A stretch of DNA of 64,000 nt from Aquimarina sp. Aq78 (GCF_900299525.1 NZ_OMKA01000001.1:558001-622000), one strand, 5' to 3'. Shown: positions 16,946-27,429, counted from the stretch's first letter. Numbers and translations are program-made. The notes: generated by a model from the sequence alone, not told the origin.

Positions 16946-18055
16946 CTATAAAATTCCTTTTATCGATATAGAATCTAAAATAATCATTTCTGTACCTGCA
17001 CCATTTCTAAATGTTACTACTAATTTCCCTGTAGCTAATTTGTTATCTGGTATTGGTATTCTCAATTCTTGCCATGTTCCTTCTACAGCTTCAACATCAT
17101 CATCAAAAATAGAAAGAATGGGGTCTCCTAAACCATCTGCTGTTTCAAAGTAAACTACTACTCCATCTTCTGTTTCCCACGAAGTGGTTCTAAAAAACAA
17201 TTTTATATCTAGCACGGCATTAGTCACATCTGGATTTAAGCCCGTAATTTCATCAAAGGTTAGTGTTACAAAGCCATCGAGATCGGATGTTACATATCCT
17301 TGGTTTCCATCAATAGAATTAGTTTCGAAACTATCAGGGTTTGCAGAAGTAACCGTAGTATTATAGACTCCCATTATTTCCTGTTCAATCGCACTAACGC
17401 TAGCAGCCAAAAAGGACGCTGTAAAACCCAGCTCATCACCTGTACTTACATAACTTACATATGGTACTTCTGATGCCGGGTCTGTATCCTGAATATTTGG
17501 TAACGGATCTTGTGTTGCAGCTGGACGCGGATATCTGGTTAAGGTTCCAAAAGTTGGTACTTCTTCAAAACTGGTATATCCAAATTCAAAAAGATCATCT
17601 TCTCCAATATTCACCGTTACACTTTTATTTTCTCTTTTGTCTGGTTCCCCTAAGATATAGCCTTGTATAGATTGAAGATTAAATGTCACTGCTCTTGATC
17701 CTTTAGAAAGATCATCATTAACCAAAGATTCTAGTAGTATCACATCTACTGTTGATTGCCCGGCAGGTAAGATAAAGCTTCCCGAACTTGCTGGAAGCAT
17801 AAAATCAATTCCTTCTTGAGCAGCATCCTCATCTGGAAATGCCACGGTATAGTTCACCGTTAGGTCTTCAGAAAGAAGTTCACCCGAATATGTAAAAGTA
17901 GTAGTAACAGCTCCCATATCAGATTCAAGAACATTAATTTCATTAGTTTTAAAAGAAATATAATTAAATTCAGAGGGTAATAGTACGTCGTTTTCAGTAT
18001 CACAACCTAGGATACTTACTAAACCTATGAGGTATATAAATTTTATACTTTTCAT
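16946..18055 (-). CDS. SusCD-linked lipoprotein with Calx-beta-like N terminus
   Basis: A 369-residue lipoprotein (signal to LGC, Cys18). Residues about 25-150 read like a Calx-beta/DUF4843-type beta domain (NYTVAFPDEDAAQEGIDFMLPASSGSFILPAGQS then TFNLQSIQGYILGEP). The C-terminal part, about 160-369, has jelly-roll-like strands such as WQELRIPIPDNKLATGKLVVTFRNG, suggesting a carbohydrate- or ligand-binding module. It starts 13 nt after susD and is the last gene of the operon, the usual place of a surface glycan-binding or accessory lipoprotein. The ligand is not evident; there are no glycosidase genes beside it. Confidence 0.78.
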   Translation of the reverse strand: MKSIKFIYLIGLVSILGCDTENDVLLPSEFNYISFKTNEINVLESDMGAVTTTFTYSGELLSEDLTVNYTVAFPDEDAAQEGIDFMLPASSGSFILPAGQSTVDVILLESLVNDDLSKGSRAVTFNLQSIQGYILGEPDKRENKSVTVNIGEDDLFEFGYTSFEEVPTFGTLTRYPRPAATQDPLPNIQDTDPASEVPYVSYVSTGDELGFTASFLAASVSAIEQEIMGVYNTTVTSANPDSFETNSIDGNQGYVTSDLDGFVTLTFDEITGLNPDVTNAVLDIKLFFRTTSWETEDGVVVYFETADGLGDPILSIFDDDVEAVEGTWQELRIPIPDNKLATGKLVVTFRNGAGTEMIILDSISIKGIL

Positions 18056-18068
18056 GTTTGTTTCGTTT

Positions 18069-19484
18069 TTAATATCCTGGATTTTGTTGATTAGCGATAT
18101 TTGGATTTACATTGATTTCATCAATAGGTACAGGTAAGATTGTTCTATTGGCTGGGGCATTAATCTCGATTGGATCCCCATCTTGTCTGTATTTATTAAA
18201 AGTGATACCATGTCTGGTAAGATCAAAGAGCCTAAATCCTTCAAAAGCTAATTCTTTTCTTCTTTCTAGTAAAATTTTATCCTGTAGTGCTTGTCCTGTT
18301 TCTGTTGATACTGGTAATGTATCTGGAGGAACAGGTATTTCTAATGCACGATGGATAATTACATCTAAAGCTTGCTGAGCATCAGTATCTTCATTTAATT
18401 GCGCATGTGCTTCTGCTTTTATCAAATACATCTCTGAAAGTCGTAAAACATGTACATTATCATCCTGAGTATCGTTGCGAGGAAATTTTTGTATTAGATT
18501 TACTGCCCCATCTGCTGGGTACAACTCTTTTCTAATATCTGTATCAGATAAATTACTCTTAAAATTATCAGTTGCAAATGCATCTTTATAATTAAGGTAA
18601 AAATGACTAATTGAATTTGAACCCGAATTATCAGTTTCATTATTAGCTACAACAAATAAACTTTCTGAGTTAAAGTCCTCTGCCCAACCTGCAATATAAT
18701 TATCCCTTGTTAGCAAACTTTTACCGCTAGTATTAATAACATCGGTAGCCATATCTCTGGCTCCAGCCCAATTCTCTTGATGTAAGTACACTCTTGCCAA
18801 TAGTCCTTTGGCAGCATTGATATCCAATCTTGTAGGTCTGGATTCTGTACGCATCAGATTAATAGCTTCCATCAAATCACTAATTATTTGCTGATAAACG
18901 ACAGCTGTTGTACTCCGCGGAGGTTCTTGAATATCTGCTCCATCACCTAATAGTTCAAAATCTGGTATTGGAACACCTAAATGAGAAGCATCTATAGTAA
19001 AATTATAAGGTTGAGCAAATAACAGCTGAAAATTATGAAAAGCCAACGCTCTCAACGCATACATTTCTCCTATATACTGATCTGCATCTTCTTGTACTGT
19101 TTCGGGAAAAGATAATTTCTTACCTTCACGTATTACAATTGAAGTAGTAGCGATTATTCGAGATATAATATTCCATGCCTCGTTAGTTCTAGCATCATTT
19201 GATGTAACTATATAATCGTCAAATTCTAAATACCTTCCTGTATTATCAAAAGCATCTATAAATGCATTATCCGACATAATCTCTGGCAATAGCGTAAAAG
19301 TTCTGTTGTATACCGCTGGATTTGCAAGGAAACTATATGCTCCACTAGTAGCGAGTTTCAAAGAGTTGATATCTGTAATTGCATCTTCTACTTCAACAGC
19401 ATCAGAAAAACGTTGCTCTAAAGTATCCTCACACGATGATAATGTGAGTAGTATGGTAATAAATATATAAGTGTATTTTTTCAT
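18069..19484 (-). CDS. SusD/RagB-family nutrient-binding lipoprotein
   Basis: Outer-membrane lipoprotein that caps the SusC channel and binds the nutrient. The lipobox is LSSC followed by EDTLEQRF; the body has the TPR-like helical pattern (AAKGLLARVYLHQENWAGARDMA) and the C-terminal RKELAFEGFRLFDLTRHG motif seen across the family. It has 471 residues, the lower end of normal. It lies 10 nt downstream of the SusC-type receptor and 13 nt upstream of the accessory lipoprotein. Confidence 0.93.
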   Translation of the reverse strand: MKKYTYIFITILLTLSSCEDTLEQRFSDAVEVEDAITDINSLKLATSGAYSFLANPAVYNRTFTLLPEIMSDNAFIDAFDNTGRYLEFDDYIVTSNDARTNEAWNIISRIIATTSIVIREGKKLSFPETVQEDADQYIGEMYALRALAFHNFQLLFAQPYNFTIDASHLGVPIPDFELLGDGADIQEPPRSTTAVVYQQIISDLMEAINLMRTESRPTRLDINAAKGLLARVYLHQENWAGARDMATDVINTSGKSLLTRDNYIAGWAEDFNSESLFVVANNETDNSGSNSISHFYLNYKDAFATDNFKSNLSDTDIRKELYPADGAVNLIQKFPRNDTQDDNVHVLRLSEMYLIKAEAHAQLNEDTDAQQALDVIIHRALEIPVPPDTLPVSTETGQALQDKILLERRKELAFEGFRLFDLTRHGITFNKYRQDGDPIEINAPANRTILPVPIDEINVNPNIANQQNPGY

Positions 19485-19494
19485 GATAATTCGT

Positions 19495-22400
19495 TTAAAA
19501 TGTGATGTCTAAACCTAAAAACAATGTACTTGAAATAGGTATTTCCTGATTCAATCTACCGTCTGATCCTGCTTCGGGATCTCTTTCTAATCGATCATCT
19601 TTTATAAAAGTGTATAGATTAGTTCCTTTAACATACACTCGGGCATTAGAAAGCCCTATTCTTTCTATTGAAGCTAATGGAAGATCATAAGAAAGTGTTA
19701 CTTCTCTTAATCTCACATAGCTTCCATCATACACAAATCTACTTGACCGTAGCGCAGAACTACCTGATTGCCCATTTCCATATACAAAGGCTGGAATATC
19801 TGTAACATCTCCTGGCTTTTGCCATCTTCTGTTATAAGTACCACGACTCACATTTCCGGTAGAAGATAAACGTCGAGAACCATCACTATTAGTAAACCTG
19901 TTCCATGTATCATATACCAAACCTCCCCAGGCAGTATATATTTGAAAATCCAGAGTAATTCCTTTGTATGAAAAAGAATTTCTTAGACCTGCATAAAAAT
20001 CGGGAGTTGCATTTCCTATAATTACCTGGTCTGCATTATTATAATTTGAAGTTACTTCTGTTCTGGTATCATCAACATACCAAAGAGCATTACCATTTGC
20101 GGGATCTACTCCTGCATATCGTGGTAAATAAAAAGTTTCTATGTCCTCTCCAATTGCCACAATACTAGTACCGCCTATTATTGGGTCGCCTCCCCTACTT
20201 AATTTAGTAACTTCATTTTTATTTGCTGTAAAATTGAAATTTGTAGTCCATGTAAATCCTTCGGTATTCGAAACAATATTACGAGAAGTAATATCGAATT
20301 CTACCCCGGTGTTTTCCATTGATCCAATATTTTCTGCGATATTATTTCCTTCACTACCATCCTCTCCTCCATCTCCATTAGCAGCAGAAATAGGTCTTTG
20401 TCTTAGTAGATCAGTTGTTTCTCTGGTGTACCAATCAACACTACCTTGTATTCTATTATTTAAAAAAGAATAGTCTAATCCTACATTAAAAGCTTTGTTT
20501 AACTCCCATTTAATATCAGGATTTCCCACAGATGTAAAAATCAAACCAGGGTTACCATCACTATCATTAACTCTAAATAGGTTAAATATTCCCGTCTCTG
20601 GGTCATTACCATTTACACCGTAACTCGATCTTAGTTTCAGATCATTTACAAAACCTACAGAGTTCATAAATGATTCATTAGCTATATTCCATCCCAGTCC
20701 AACAGACCAAAATATTGCAAATTGATTATTTTCGCCAAAACTTGAAGATCCATCACGTCGTACAGAGCCACTTATCAAATATTTATCATTTTGTGAATAT
20801 TCTGCATTAAGAAATACAGAGTTTAAACCACTTTGCGCTTTATTCGTAGAAGCCAAGGTTGGAGTACTACCATTATTCAGATCTTCAAACCCATCTGGAA
20901 TATTTTCTACAGTAAGATCACTGAATTTATTTCTGGTTTTTTGTAATTCGTACCCTCCAAACGCAGTTAAACTATTGTTTTTCCAATTCAGGTTATAACG
21001 TAGTAAATTTCTAAACAGCCAGGAAAATAAGAAGTTAGAATCCTGTTCTCCCCTACCTAAAGGTCTTCCATCTCCATAACCCGCAGGGAGTCTTACAAAC
21101 TCATCCTGAAATGTTTGATTCATATTAATTAAAGACTCAAAAGAGAGGCTTTTTACAATTTCATATGATAATCCTGCTCCGGCTAATATTCTATGATCAA
21201 TATCTTTTCGTATCTCATCTTGCGCTTGGGCAATTGGATTATGAGTACTATTAAACCCAAAATTAAATGTTCCATCCTCATTATAAGGAGATATATCTGG
21301 TCGAATTCTGTATATCGAACGAACTGGATTGGCAAACTGTCCTCCTCTTGGTCTTTCTTTAGAAATTGATTTGTTATAAGAGATATTAACGTCCAGTTTT
21401 AAACGATCTGTAAATTTATGATCGACTTTTAACCTCGTATTCATCCGTTCTAATTGAGAATTTAGAATAATTCCTTCTTGATTAAAATACCCTCCAGAAA
21501 GATAAAATTTTGTGTTTTCTGCTCCTCCTCTTACAGAGAGATTATGCTGTTGATATAATCCATCTCTAGTAAGTTCATCATACCAATCTGTATTCACATC
21601 TGGATTAAATCCATTATCAGTCAAAAAAGTTAATGCATCAGCATCGTTATCGCGTATTCCTGCATTTTGAACTCCTTCTACCAATAATTCTTGCAATTCT
21701 GAAGTATTTAATGGTTTAAACCGTTCTGCAACAGTTGCTGATGACAAACCAGATTGAACGCTATATGAAACCTGAGTTTTACCTGATACACCTGATTTGG
21801 TTTTTATAACGATTACCCCATTAGCTCCTCTTACTCCATAAATAGAAGTAGCAGCAGCATCTTTTAGAATAGAAATTGCTTCAATATCATTTGGGTTAAG
21901 TGATGTTACCACTGCAGAATTTGTGGTTTGAAAACCATCAATAACATATAGAGGAAATGCAGATTCAAATGATCCAACTCCCCGTATTCTTACATTGGGA
22001 GACGCTCCTGGTTGCCCACTACTTGCAGTTACTTGTACACCTGCAATATTACCTTGAATACTCTCCTGTAAGGCTGCTCTTGGGGTAGCAGTAATTGATT
22101 TTACATCTACATTTAGTGCCGAGCCTGTAAGTCTGGATTTTCGTTGAACACCATACCCGGTTACAATAACTTCTTCTAGATTACTAATATCTTCTTTTAG
22201 GGCTACATCAATAGTATTCTTATTTACTATAACCTCCTGGGTTTCAAAACCTACATAAGAAAATACCAGAGCATCACCTTGATTTGCTTCTAATTTATAA
22301 TTCCCATCAAAGTCGGTTAATGTCCCTTTATTTGTACCCTTAATAACCACATTTACCCCAGGTAAAGGGTAACCTTCTTCACTTAGTACATTACCGCTTA

Positions 22401-22866
22401 CAAAATTTTGCTGTGTTTTAGTTTTATCGCTAATGGTACTTTTATTGGTTTGCTCTATCGATTTTTCTTCCATGTAATCTAATAGATTCTTAAGCGCTAA
22501 ATCTGATGTTTTTACATTTCTTGGAAATAAAACTATTTGATTTTTATAAATCTTAAAATTTATATTAGTATCATCAAATAGTCCGTACAATACTTTTTTT
22601 ACCCGCTCATTAGTGGCTGTAAGAGATACTTTTCTTGAAATATCAACCAAATTGTTATTATAAAAGAAGCGGAATTCACTTTTTTGTTCAATCTCTTCAA
22701 TGGCCATCTGCAATGTAACTTCCTCCAGGGAGATCGATATATTTTGAGAATATGTATTAAATGAAAATAGCTTTGAAATAGTAATACAAATAAGTAAAGA
22801 ATAAATTTTCATAATTCTTATAAGATGTTTTCTGGATAAGAAAACTCCGGAAAGGTTTTTTTTCAT
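19495..22866 (-). CDS. SusC/RagA TonB-dependent receptor with STN signalling domain
   Basis: A 1123-residue outer-membrane transporter. After a signal segment comes an STN/secretin-type domain (about 45-115; ISISLEEVTLQMAIEEIEQKS), which talks to FecR-type anti-sigma factors. A carboxypeptidase-regulatory-like domain follows (about 153-240; GYPLPGVNVVIKGTNKG), then the plug (VIVTGYGVQRKSRLTGS through RGANGVIVIKTKSG) and the 22-strand barrel. The STN domain matches the presence of fecR and an ECF sigma gene just upstream, so expression is expected to respond to ligand binding. Substrate is unknown. The first 18 residues before MKIYSLLI may not be translated. Confidence 0.94.
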   Translation of the reverse strand: MKKNLSGVFLSRKHLIRIMKIYSLLICITISKLFSFNTYSQNISISLEEVTLQMAIEEIEQKSEFRFFYNNNLVDISRKVSLTATNERVKKVLYGLFDDTNINFKIYKNQIVLFPRNVKTSDLALKNLLDYMEEKSIEQTNKSTISDKTKTQQNFVSGNVLSEEGYPLPGVNVVIKGTNKGTLTDFDGNYKLEANQGDALVFSYVGFETQEVIVNKNTIDVALKEDISNLEEVIVTGYGVQRKSRLTGSALNVDVKSITATPRAALQESIQGNIAGVQVTASSGQPGASPNVRIRGVGSFESAFPLYVIDGFQTTNSAVVTSLNPNDIEAISILKDAAATSIYGVRGANGVIVIKTKSGVSGKTQVSYSVQSGLSSATVAERFKPLNTSELQELLVEGVQNAGIRDNDADALTFLTDNGFNPDVNTDWYDELTRDGLYQQHNLSVRGGAENTKFYLSGGYFNQEGIILNSQLERMNTRLKVDHKFTDRLKLDVNISYNKSISKERPRGGQFANPVRSIYRIRPDISPYNEDGTFNFGFNSTHNPIAQAQDEIRKDIDHRILAGAGLSYEIVKSLSFESLINMNQTFQDEFVRLPAGYGDGRPLGRGEQDSNFLFSWLFRNLLRYNLNWKNNSLTAFGGYELQKTRNKFSDLTVENIPDGFEDLNNGSTPTLASTNKAQSGLNSVFLNAEYSQNDKYLISGSVRRDGSSSFGENNQFAIFWSVGLGWNIANESFMNSVGFVNDLKLRSSYGVNGNDPETGIFNLFRVNDSDGNPGLIFTSVGNPDIKWELNKAFNVGLDYSFLNNRIQGSVDWYTRETTDLLRQRPISAANGDGGEDGSEGNNIAENIGSMENTGVEFDITSRNIVSNTEGFTWTTNFNFTANKNEVTKLSRGGDPIIGGTSIVAIGEDIETFYLPRYAGVDPANGNALWYVDDTRTEVTSNYNNADQVIIGNATPDFYAGLRNSFSYKGITLDFQIYTAWGGLVYDTWNRFTNSDGSRRLSSTGNVSRGTYNRRWQKPGDVTDIPAFVYGNGQSGSSALRSSRFVYDGSYVRLREVTLSYDLPLASIERIGLSNARVYVKGTNLYTFIKDDRLERDPEAGSDGRLNQEIPISSTLFLGLDITF

Positions 22867-22922
22867 AATTTTGTGTGATTTTAATTATTCTAATTCTGAG
22901 TCTAATTAAATGATTAATAGAG

Positions 22923-22942
22923 GAGGATGTTGCCGCATCCTC
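22923..22942 (-). terminator. Weak hairpin between fecR and the SusC gene
   Basis: GAGGATG (22923-22929) pairs with CATCCTC (22936-22942). The T content after it on the minus strand is modest, so it could be a partial terminator, or a processing or stability site between regulator and transporter genes. Confidence 0.4.
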
Positions 22943-22953
22943 TTCTCTATTTA

Positions 22954-23928
22954 TTATTCTGAATTTAGCATGACTTTGTTGTTTACATTTTTATAATTAA
23001 TAGGTGAAGACATTTTAAGGAGTTCTAAAACCTCTTTTAGGGTAAGGTTATCAAACTCTCCTGTATACTTATACTGTAGAAGTGAATCAGATTTAATTAC
23101 AAACTCTACATTATATTTTCTGTTTAGATCTAATACAACTTGTTTTAATGGGGTTTTATCAAAAATTAATTTACCTTCTTGCCAGGCAACTATATTTTTA
23201 GAATCTACTCTATCCACTTTGATATTACTTTTTTCTTTATCAAAAACTGCCCTCTGGGACGGTTCTAAAACGATGGGTTTTTCTATTTGTTGTTGAAAAA
23301 CTTCAACTTTTCCTGTCACCAATGTAGTTTCAATTTTTTCGTCTTTTGGATAGGATTTTACATTAAATGATGTACCCAAAACTCTAATATTGATATGGTC
23401 GGTAGTAACTATAAAAGGTTTGGTAACATCTCTCTTTATATCAAAAAATGCTTCTCCTATTAAAGTAACTTTTCTTATACTATCTGTAAATGTATTAGGA
23501 TAAGTAAGACTACTATTTGCATTTAATACAATAGTAGAACCATCAGGTAAGACTACTGTTTTGTACCCACCATGGCTTGTAGTTACATGCTTGGTGGTGG
23601 TGCTAAAAATTTCTGTAGTATCAACAATCAAATCGTTATCAGGAAAAGATGTGAACATATACCACGACATAAAAGGGACTATTATCGATGCTGCAATAGC
23701 TGCATAGTAATATCTTCTTTTCTTAGATTTCTTTGAAGAAAAGCGTTGGTATTGAACATTAACGTCCATATCACTTAACGAATCCAAAGTAGAAGCAACA
23801 TATTCTGCTTTTAATAAATTGAATTGTTTTTGATGCTCGTTATCTTTCTTGATCCATTCAATTACTAATTTCTTTTCATCAGGACTGGTATCTCCCTTTA
23901 TATACTTTATAAGGTCTTTTTCTTGCAT
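22954..23928 (-). CDS. FecR-family anti-sigma factor
   Basis: A 324-residue inner-membrane regulator. The cytoplasmic N terminus (1-70) should hold the sigma factor, one membrane segment lies at about 74-92 (YYAAIAASIIVPFMSWYMF), the periplasmic FecR domain at about 110-220 (TTSHGGYKTVVLPDGSTIVLNANSSL; GEAFFDI) and a DUF4974-type domain at the C terminus (VVLDLNRKYNVEFVI). It lies between the ECF sigma gene and the STN-bearing SusC receptor, the standard order for transenvelope signalling. Confidence 0.93.
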   Translation of the reverse strand: MQEKDLIKYIKGDTSPDEKKLVIEWIKKDNEHQKQFNLLKAEYVASTLDSLSDMDVNVQYQRFSSKKSKKRRYYYAAIAASIIVPFMSWYMFTSFPDNDLIVDTTEIFSTTTKHVTTSHGGYKTVVLPDGSTIVLNANSSLTYPNTFTDSIRKVTLIGEAFFDIKRDVTKPFIVTTDHINIRVLGTSFNVKSYPKDEKIETTLVTGKVEVFQQQIEKPIVLEPSQRAVFDKEKSNIKVDRVDSKNIVAWQEGKLIFDKTPLKQVVLDLNRKYNVEFVIKSDSLLQYKYTGEFDNLTLKEVLELLKMSSPINYKNVNNKVMLNSE

Positions 23929-23997
23929 TAATTACAGTCTTATATTTATACAGACGTACAAATACGTATTACCCCCCCAATTATTTTTGGTTTTTTT

Positions 23998-24570
23998 TTA
24001 AAAAAAAGATAAAAATTCGCGTAGATGTAGCCTCATATGCTTTATAGCTTTAGACATATGATTCTCTACAGTTTTAATTGAAATATCTAATTCATCAGAT
24101 ATTTCTCTATTCTTTAAACCTTCAATCCGGCTTTTTACAAAAACTTTTTTGCATTTTTTGGGAAGTAATTCAATACCCGTCTGTATTCTTTGTTCTAATT
24201 CTTTCTCTAGTATAGAAGAAGCATCTTTATCTGCAAGTGCACTATGATTTATAAATGCTTCAAGTTGCACTATATTATTCGAGCGATTAAGCTTATATTT
24301 TTTGGATCGTAAATAATCCAGGCAGGAATTTTTAGTGCTCCTAAATAGGTATCCATTAATATTAGTGGTAATATTCTTCTTGTTTTTCCAGATTTTCACA
24401 AATACGTCCTGTACTATCTCTTCTGCTTCTTCTTTATTAGAAACATAGCTTTGAGCTACATATAATAACTTACTATAATAAAGTTCAAAAAGAATTTTGA
24501 AGGCTTCTTCATTTCCTTCATTTATATTCTTAATGAAAAAGCTTTGTGATATTTGCGATTCCTTTTTCAC
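23998..24570 (-). CDS. ECF RNA polymerase sigma factor (FecI-like)
   Basis: A 190-residue sigma-70 family protein with region 2 (NEEAFKILFELYYSKLLYVAQSYV through EEIVQDVFVKIWKNK) and region 4 (CKKVFVKSRIEGLKNREISDELDISIKTVENHMSKAI). The Bacteroidota-specific 'IKTVENHMSKA' helix-turn-helix is clear. The start is a GTG at 24568-24570; there is no in-frame ATG nearby. With FecR it should control the SusCD genes that follow. 69 nt separate it from fecR. Confidence 0.93.
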   Translation of the reverse strand: MKKESQISQSFFIKNINEGNEEAFKILFELYYSKLLYVAQSYVSNKEEAEEIVQDVFVKIWKNKKNITTNINGYLFRSTKNSCLDYLRSKKYKLNRSNNIVQLEAFINHSALADKDASSILEKELEQRIQTGIELLPKKCKKVFVKSRIEGLKNREISDELDISIKTVENHMSKAIKHMRLHLREFLSFF

Positions 24571-24764
24571 TAGTACAATAATTCATGATAAAGGTAAATA
24601 TTTTTTTTTAACGATACTACAACAAATAATTAACATTAAAAATTTCATTTTCACAAAACCATCAACTTTCTTCTGACATATACATATATATGCAGGGTTT
24701 TTATTGATTTTTTGTTTTTTTCTAAAGGCATTAAAAAGAAGTATAACAAGAAAGTTTTATTCCA

Positions 24765-25178
24765 TTAATTTCTATCCTTGATTCTGTATACAAATTTTAA
24801 TCCACTCCAATCTTCATCTATTGCTGCCACTTTTACATCAACTAACCCTATACTAATTAGGTAATTTCTTATAGGATCTCTTTTAAGGTCTGTAGGGATG
24901 GATGAGCTTCCTTTAGGCCAACTAACCCATAGCATTCCCTTCTTTTTTAAAGCAATTTTATAAATAACCGCTACTTCCTGTAATTCCTTAAAAGTGGTAC
25001 AAAAAATATGAATAAAATCTACACTTTCATTTTTAGGCTGTTTCACCTCTTCAATCCCTTTTGGTAAATCTGAAAAAAGAGTGTAATAATGATTTGGTTG
25101 TTTATATAGCATTAGTATATTATCCTCTTTAATTCCTAGTTTTTTTGCTAGAGGTGTACCCGAATATCCTGTTGACAT
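24765..25178 (-). CDS. DUF3052-type small protein
   Basis: A 137-residue cytoplasmic protein. I place the start at the ATG at 25178 (MSTGYSGTPLAKKLGIK), the conserved opening of DUF3052-like proteins; an upstream in-frame start would add 11 unusual residues. The conserved tail includes MLWVSWPKGSS and VKVAAIDEDWSGLKFVYR. The biochemical role of the family is not known to me. It is a single gene between the sigma factor and gcvT. Confidence 0.8.
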   Translation of the reverse strand: MSTGYSGTPLAKKLGIKEDNILMLYKQPNHYYTLFSDLPKGIEEVKQPKNESVDFIHIFCTTFKELQEVAVIYKIALKKKGMLWVSWPKGSSSIPTDLKRDPIRNYLISIGLVDVKVAAIDEDWSGLKFVYRIKDRN

Positions 25179-25404
25179 AATTAAAATGCATTTACAATAA
25201 ATTAATAACACTCTTTAAAGTTACTAAATGCTGTGAAATAGAAGAGCTCTTAAAATTATTTTGTACCTTTTATATAATTAAATTTTTAACCATCAATATG
25301 ATGTCAAACCGATGATTTATTAGGATTATACCAAAAAAGCATTGGATACCTACACAAAGTTTTTTACATTCGGCGTCAATTTGATAACACTAAATCATCT
25401 TATT

Positions 25405-26487
25405 ATGCAAAATACTGCTTTGACAGAAATTCATACTGCTTTGGGAGCTAAAATGGTTCCTTTTGCTGGTTATAATATGCCCGTATCTTACGAAGGTGTA
25501 AATATAGAACACGAGACAGTACGTAAAAGTGTTGGGGTTTTTGATGTATCTCATATGGGAGAGTTTCTTATTACCGGTCCTAACGCATTAGATCTTATCC
25601 AGAAAGTAACTTCTAATGATGCTTCTAAGTTAGTAGACGGAAAAGCACAATACAGTTATTTACCAAATGATAAAGGTGGGGTTGTTGATGATTTAATTGT
25701 ATATAGAATTGCTGATCAAAAATATCTTATGGTTGTCAATGCATCTAATATCAAAAAAGATTGGGATTGGATAAGCAGCCACAATACAATGAACGCTGAT
25801 ATGCGTGATCTATCTGATGAATATTCTTTATTAGCTATACAAGGGCCAAAAGCTGCAGCTGCTATGCAATCTTTAACCTCTGTTGATCTTGAAGCAATGA
25901 AGTTTTACACTTTTGAAGTATCTGATTTTGCAGGCATAGAACATGTTATTATTTCTGCTACAGGATATACCGGTAGTGGTGGTTTTGAAATCTATTGCAA
26001 AAATTCTGAAGTAGAACAAATCTGGAGTAAGGTATTAGAAGCTGGAGCGGATTATGATATTAAGCCAATTGGTCTTGCTGCCAGAGATACATTGAGATTA
26101 GAAATGGGGTATTGTCTTTATGGCAATGATATTAATGACACTACCTCTCCTATTGAAGCTGGATTAGGGTGGGTTACTAAATTCTCAAAAGATTTTATTA
26201 ATGCAGAAGCCTTAGCCAAAGAAAAAGAGCATGGTGCAGAGCGTAAATTAATTGGTTTTGAGCTGGACGAACGCGGTATTCCTCGTCATGATTATGATAT
26301 TGTAGACGGAAACGGAAACAGTATTGGAATAGTAACTTCTGGTACTATGTCGCCTTCTTTAGGAAAAGGAATCGGTCTTGGGTACGTTCCATCGGTTTTT
26401 GCTAAACCGGGAAGCAAAATAAATATTCAGGTACGTAAAAACGCAATTCCTGCAACAGTGGTAAAATTGCCTTTCTATAAAGGATAG
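25405..26487 (+). CDS. gcvT: Aminomethyltransferase, glycine cleavage T protein
   Basis: Transfers the methylene group of the H-protein-bound aminomethyl intermediate to tetrahydrofolate and releases ammonia. The start is the ATG at 25405, giving [23 protein letters not shown], as in other T proteins; a longer frame using TTG at 25342 adds 21 unlikely residues. With 360 residues it is full length; FDVSHMGEF, the folate-site Asp region ([11 protein letters not shown]) and [13 protein letters not shown] are all present. The other gcv genes are not in the window. It ends in a strong terminator. Confidence 0.94.
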   Translation: MQNTALTEIHTALGAKMVPFAGYNMPVSYEGVNIEHETVRKSVGVFDVSHMGEFLITGPNALDLIQKVTSNDASKLVDGKAQYSYLPNDKGGVVDDLIVYRIADQKYLMVVNASNIKKDWDWISSHNTMNADMRDLSDEYSLLAIQGPKAAAAMQSLTSVDLEAMKFYTFEVSDFAGIEHVIISATGYTGSGGFEIYCKNSEVEQIWSKVLEAGADYDIKPIGLAARDTLRLEMGYCLYGNDINDTTSPIEAGLGWVTKFSKDFINAEALAKEKEHGAERKLIGFELDERGIPRHDYDIVDGNGNSIGIVTSGTMSPSLGKGIGLGYVPSVFAKPGSKINIQVRKNAIPATVVKLPFYKG

Positions 26488-26509
26488 TTTTACAATAAAA
26501 ATAGTATAG

Positions 26510-26556
26510 TTAAGTTTCAAAGTTACAGTAGTAATATTTGGAACTTAATTTTTTTT
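26510..26556 (+). terminator. Rho-independent terminator after gcvT
   Basis: TTAAGTTTCAAA (26510-26521) pairs with TTTGGAACTTAA (26537-26548) with one wobble, followed by eight T residues. The next gene begins only 13 nt later. Confidence 0.8.
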
Positions 26557-26568
26557 ACACAATTAACA

Positions 26569-27384
26569 TTGAAAAGAATTTTAATCATAGGAGCCAGTGG
26601 TTTTATAGGAAATGCGCTATATAAAGAGCTTAATTCTTATTTTGATACCTATGGTACATATCATACGGATAATACTTTTTTTGAAAAAAATCAAAAGTTC
26701 TTTCAGTATGATATGGAAATGGAAGATATCTCTATTTTACTGGATAATCTTAAGCCTACCATTATTATTACTACCCTTAGAGGTAACTTTAATTCACAAT
26801 TGGATGCACACCAACGTATAATACAATGGATTCAAAAACATAAATGCCGACTTGTTTTTATATCCAGTGCTAATGTATTTGACTCTTTTAGTAACTATCC
26901 ATCATACGAATATGACAAAACGCTTAGTGATAGCGTTTTTGGAAGATTTAAGATCAAAATTGAAAATGCACTATTACGATTGCCTGCTCATAAATACGTA
27001 ATAGCTCGTGTACCTATGATTTTTGGCTCTACAACTCCAAGAGTACAAGAGCTTAAAACTCTTCACGACCTTAGAGCACCAATAGAAGTTTTTCCTAATG
27101 TAATTATTAATGCAACTTCTATATCAAAATTAACACTGCAAATACATTATATCATTAATCGCAATAAGAAAGGAATCTTTCATCTTGGGAGTACTGATCT
27201 TATTTATCATCTAGATCTAGTTAAAGAAATTTGTGATGCCTTACAATTAGATGATCCTGTTTTCAAGCAGGTTTATGATTCAAATAATGATCGTTATCTT
27301 GCTGTTTTACCAAAAGACAATAAACTTCCTAAAAACCTTCAGATTACTACACAACAAGTTATTAATTCTGTAATTGCGAAATGA
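26569..27384 (+). CDS. NAD(P)-dependent SDR, RmlD-like sugar-nucleotide reductase/epimerase fold
   Basis: A 271-residue extended short-chain dehydrogenase starting with TTG (26569). The Rossmann motif GASGFIGN is at residues 8-15, the Ser/Tyr/Lys triad region appears as SSANVFDS and YEYDKT, and the C-terminal half resembles dTDP-4-dehydrorhamnose reductase (RVPMIFGSTTPR). Beginning MKRILIIGASGFIGN immediately fixes the start despite the TTG. There are no rhamnose or O-antigen genes nearby, so the substrate is open. It lies just beyond the gcvT terminator. Confidence 0.8.
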   Translation: MKRILIIGASGFIGNALYKELNSYFDTYGTYHTDNTFFEKNQKFFQYDMEMEDISILLDNLKPTIIITTLRGNFNSQLDAHQRIIQWIQKHKCRLVFISSANVFDSFSNYPSYEYDKTLSDSVFGRFKIKIENALLRLPAHKYVIARVPMIFGSTTPRVQELKTLHDLRAPIEVFPNVIINATSISKLTLQIHYIINRNKKGIFHLGSTDLIYHLDLVKEICDALQLDDPVFKQVYDSNNDRYLAVLPKDNKLPKNLQITTQQVINSVIAK

Positions 27385-27429
27385 CTCTTAATGTATTGAT
27401 AATTGATTATTAATAATATATATTCTCAT

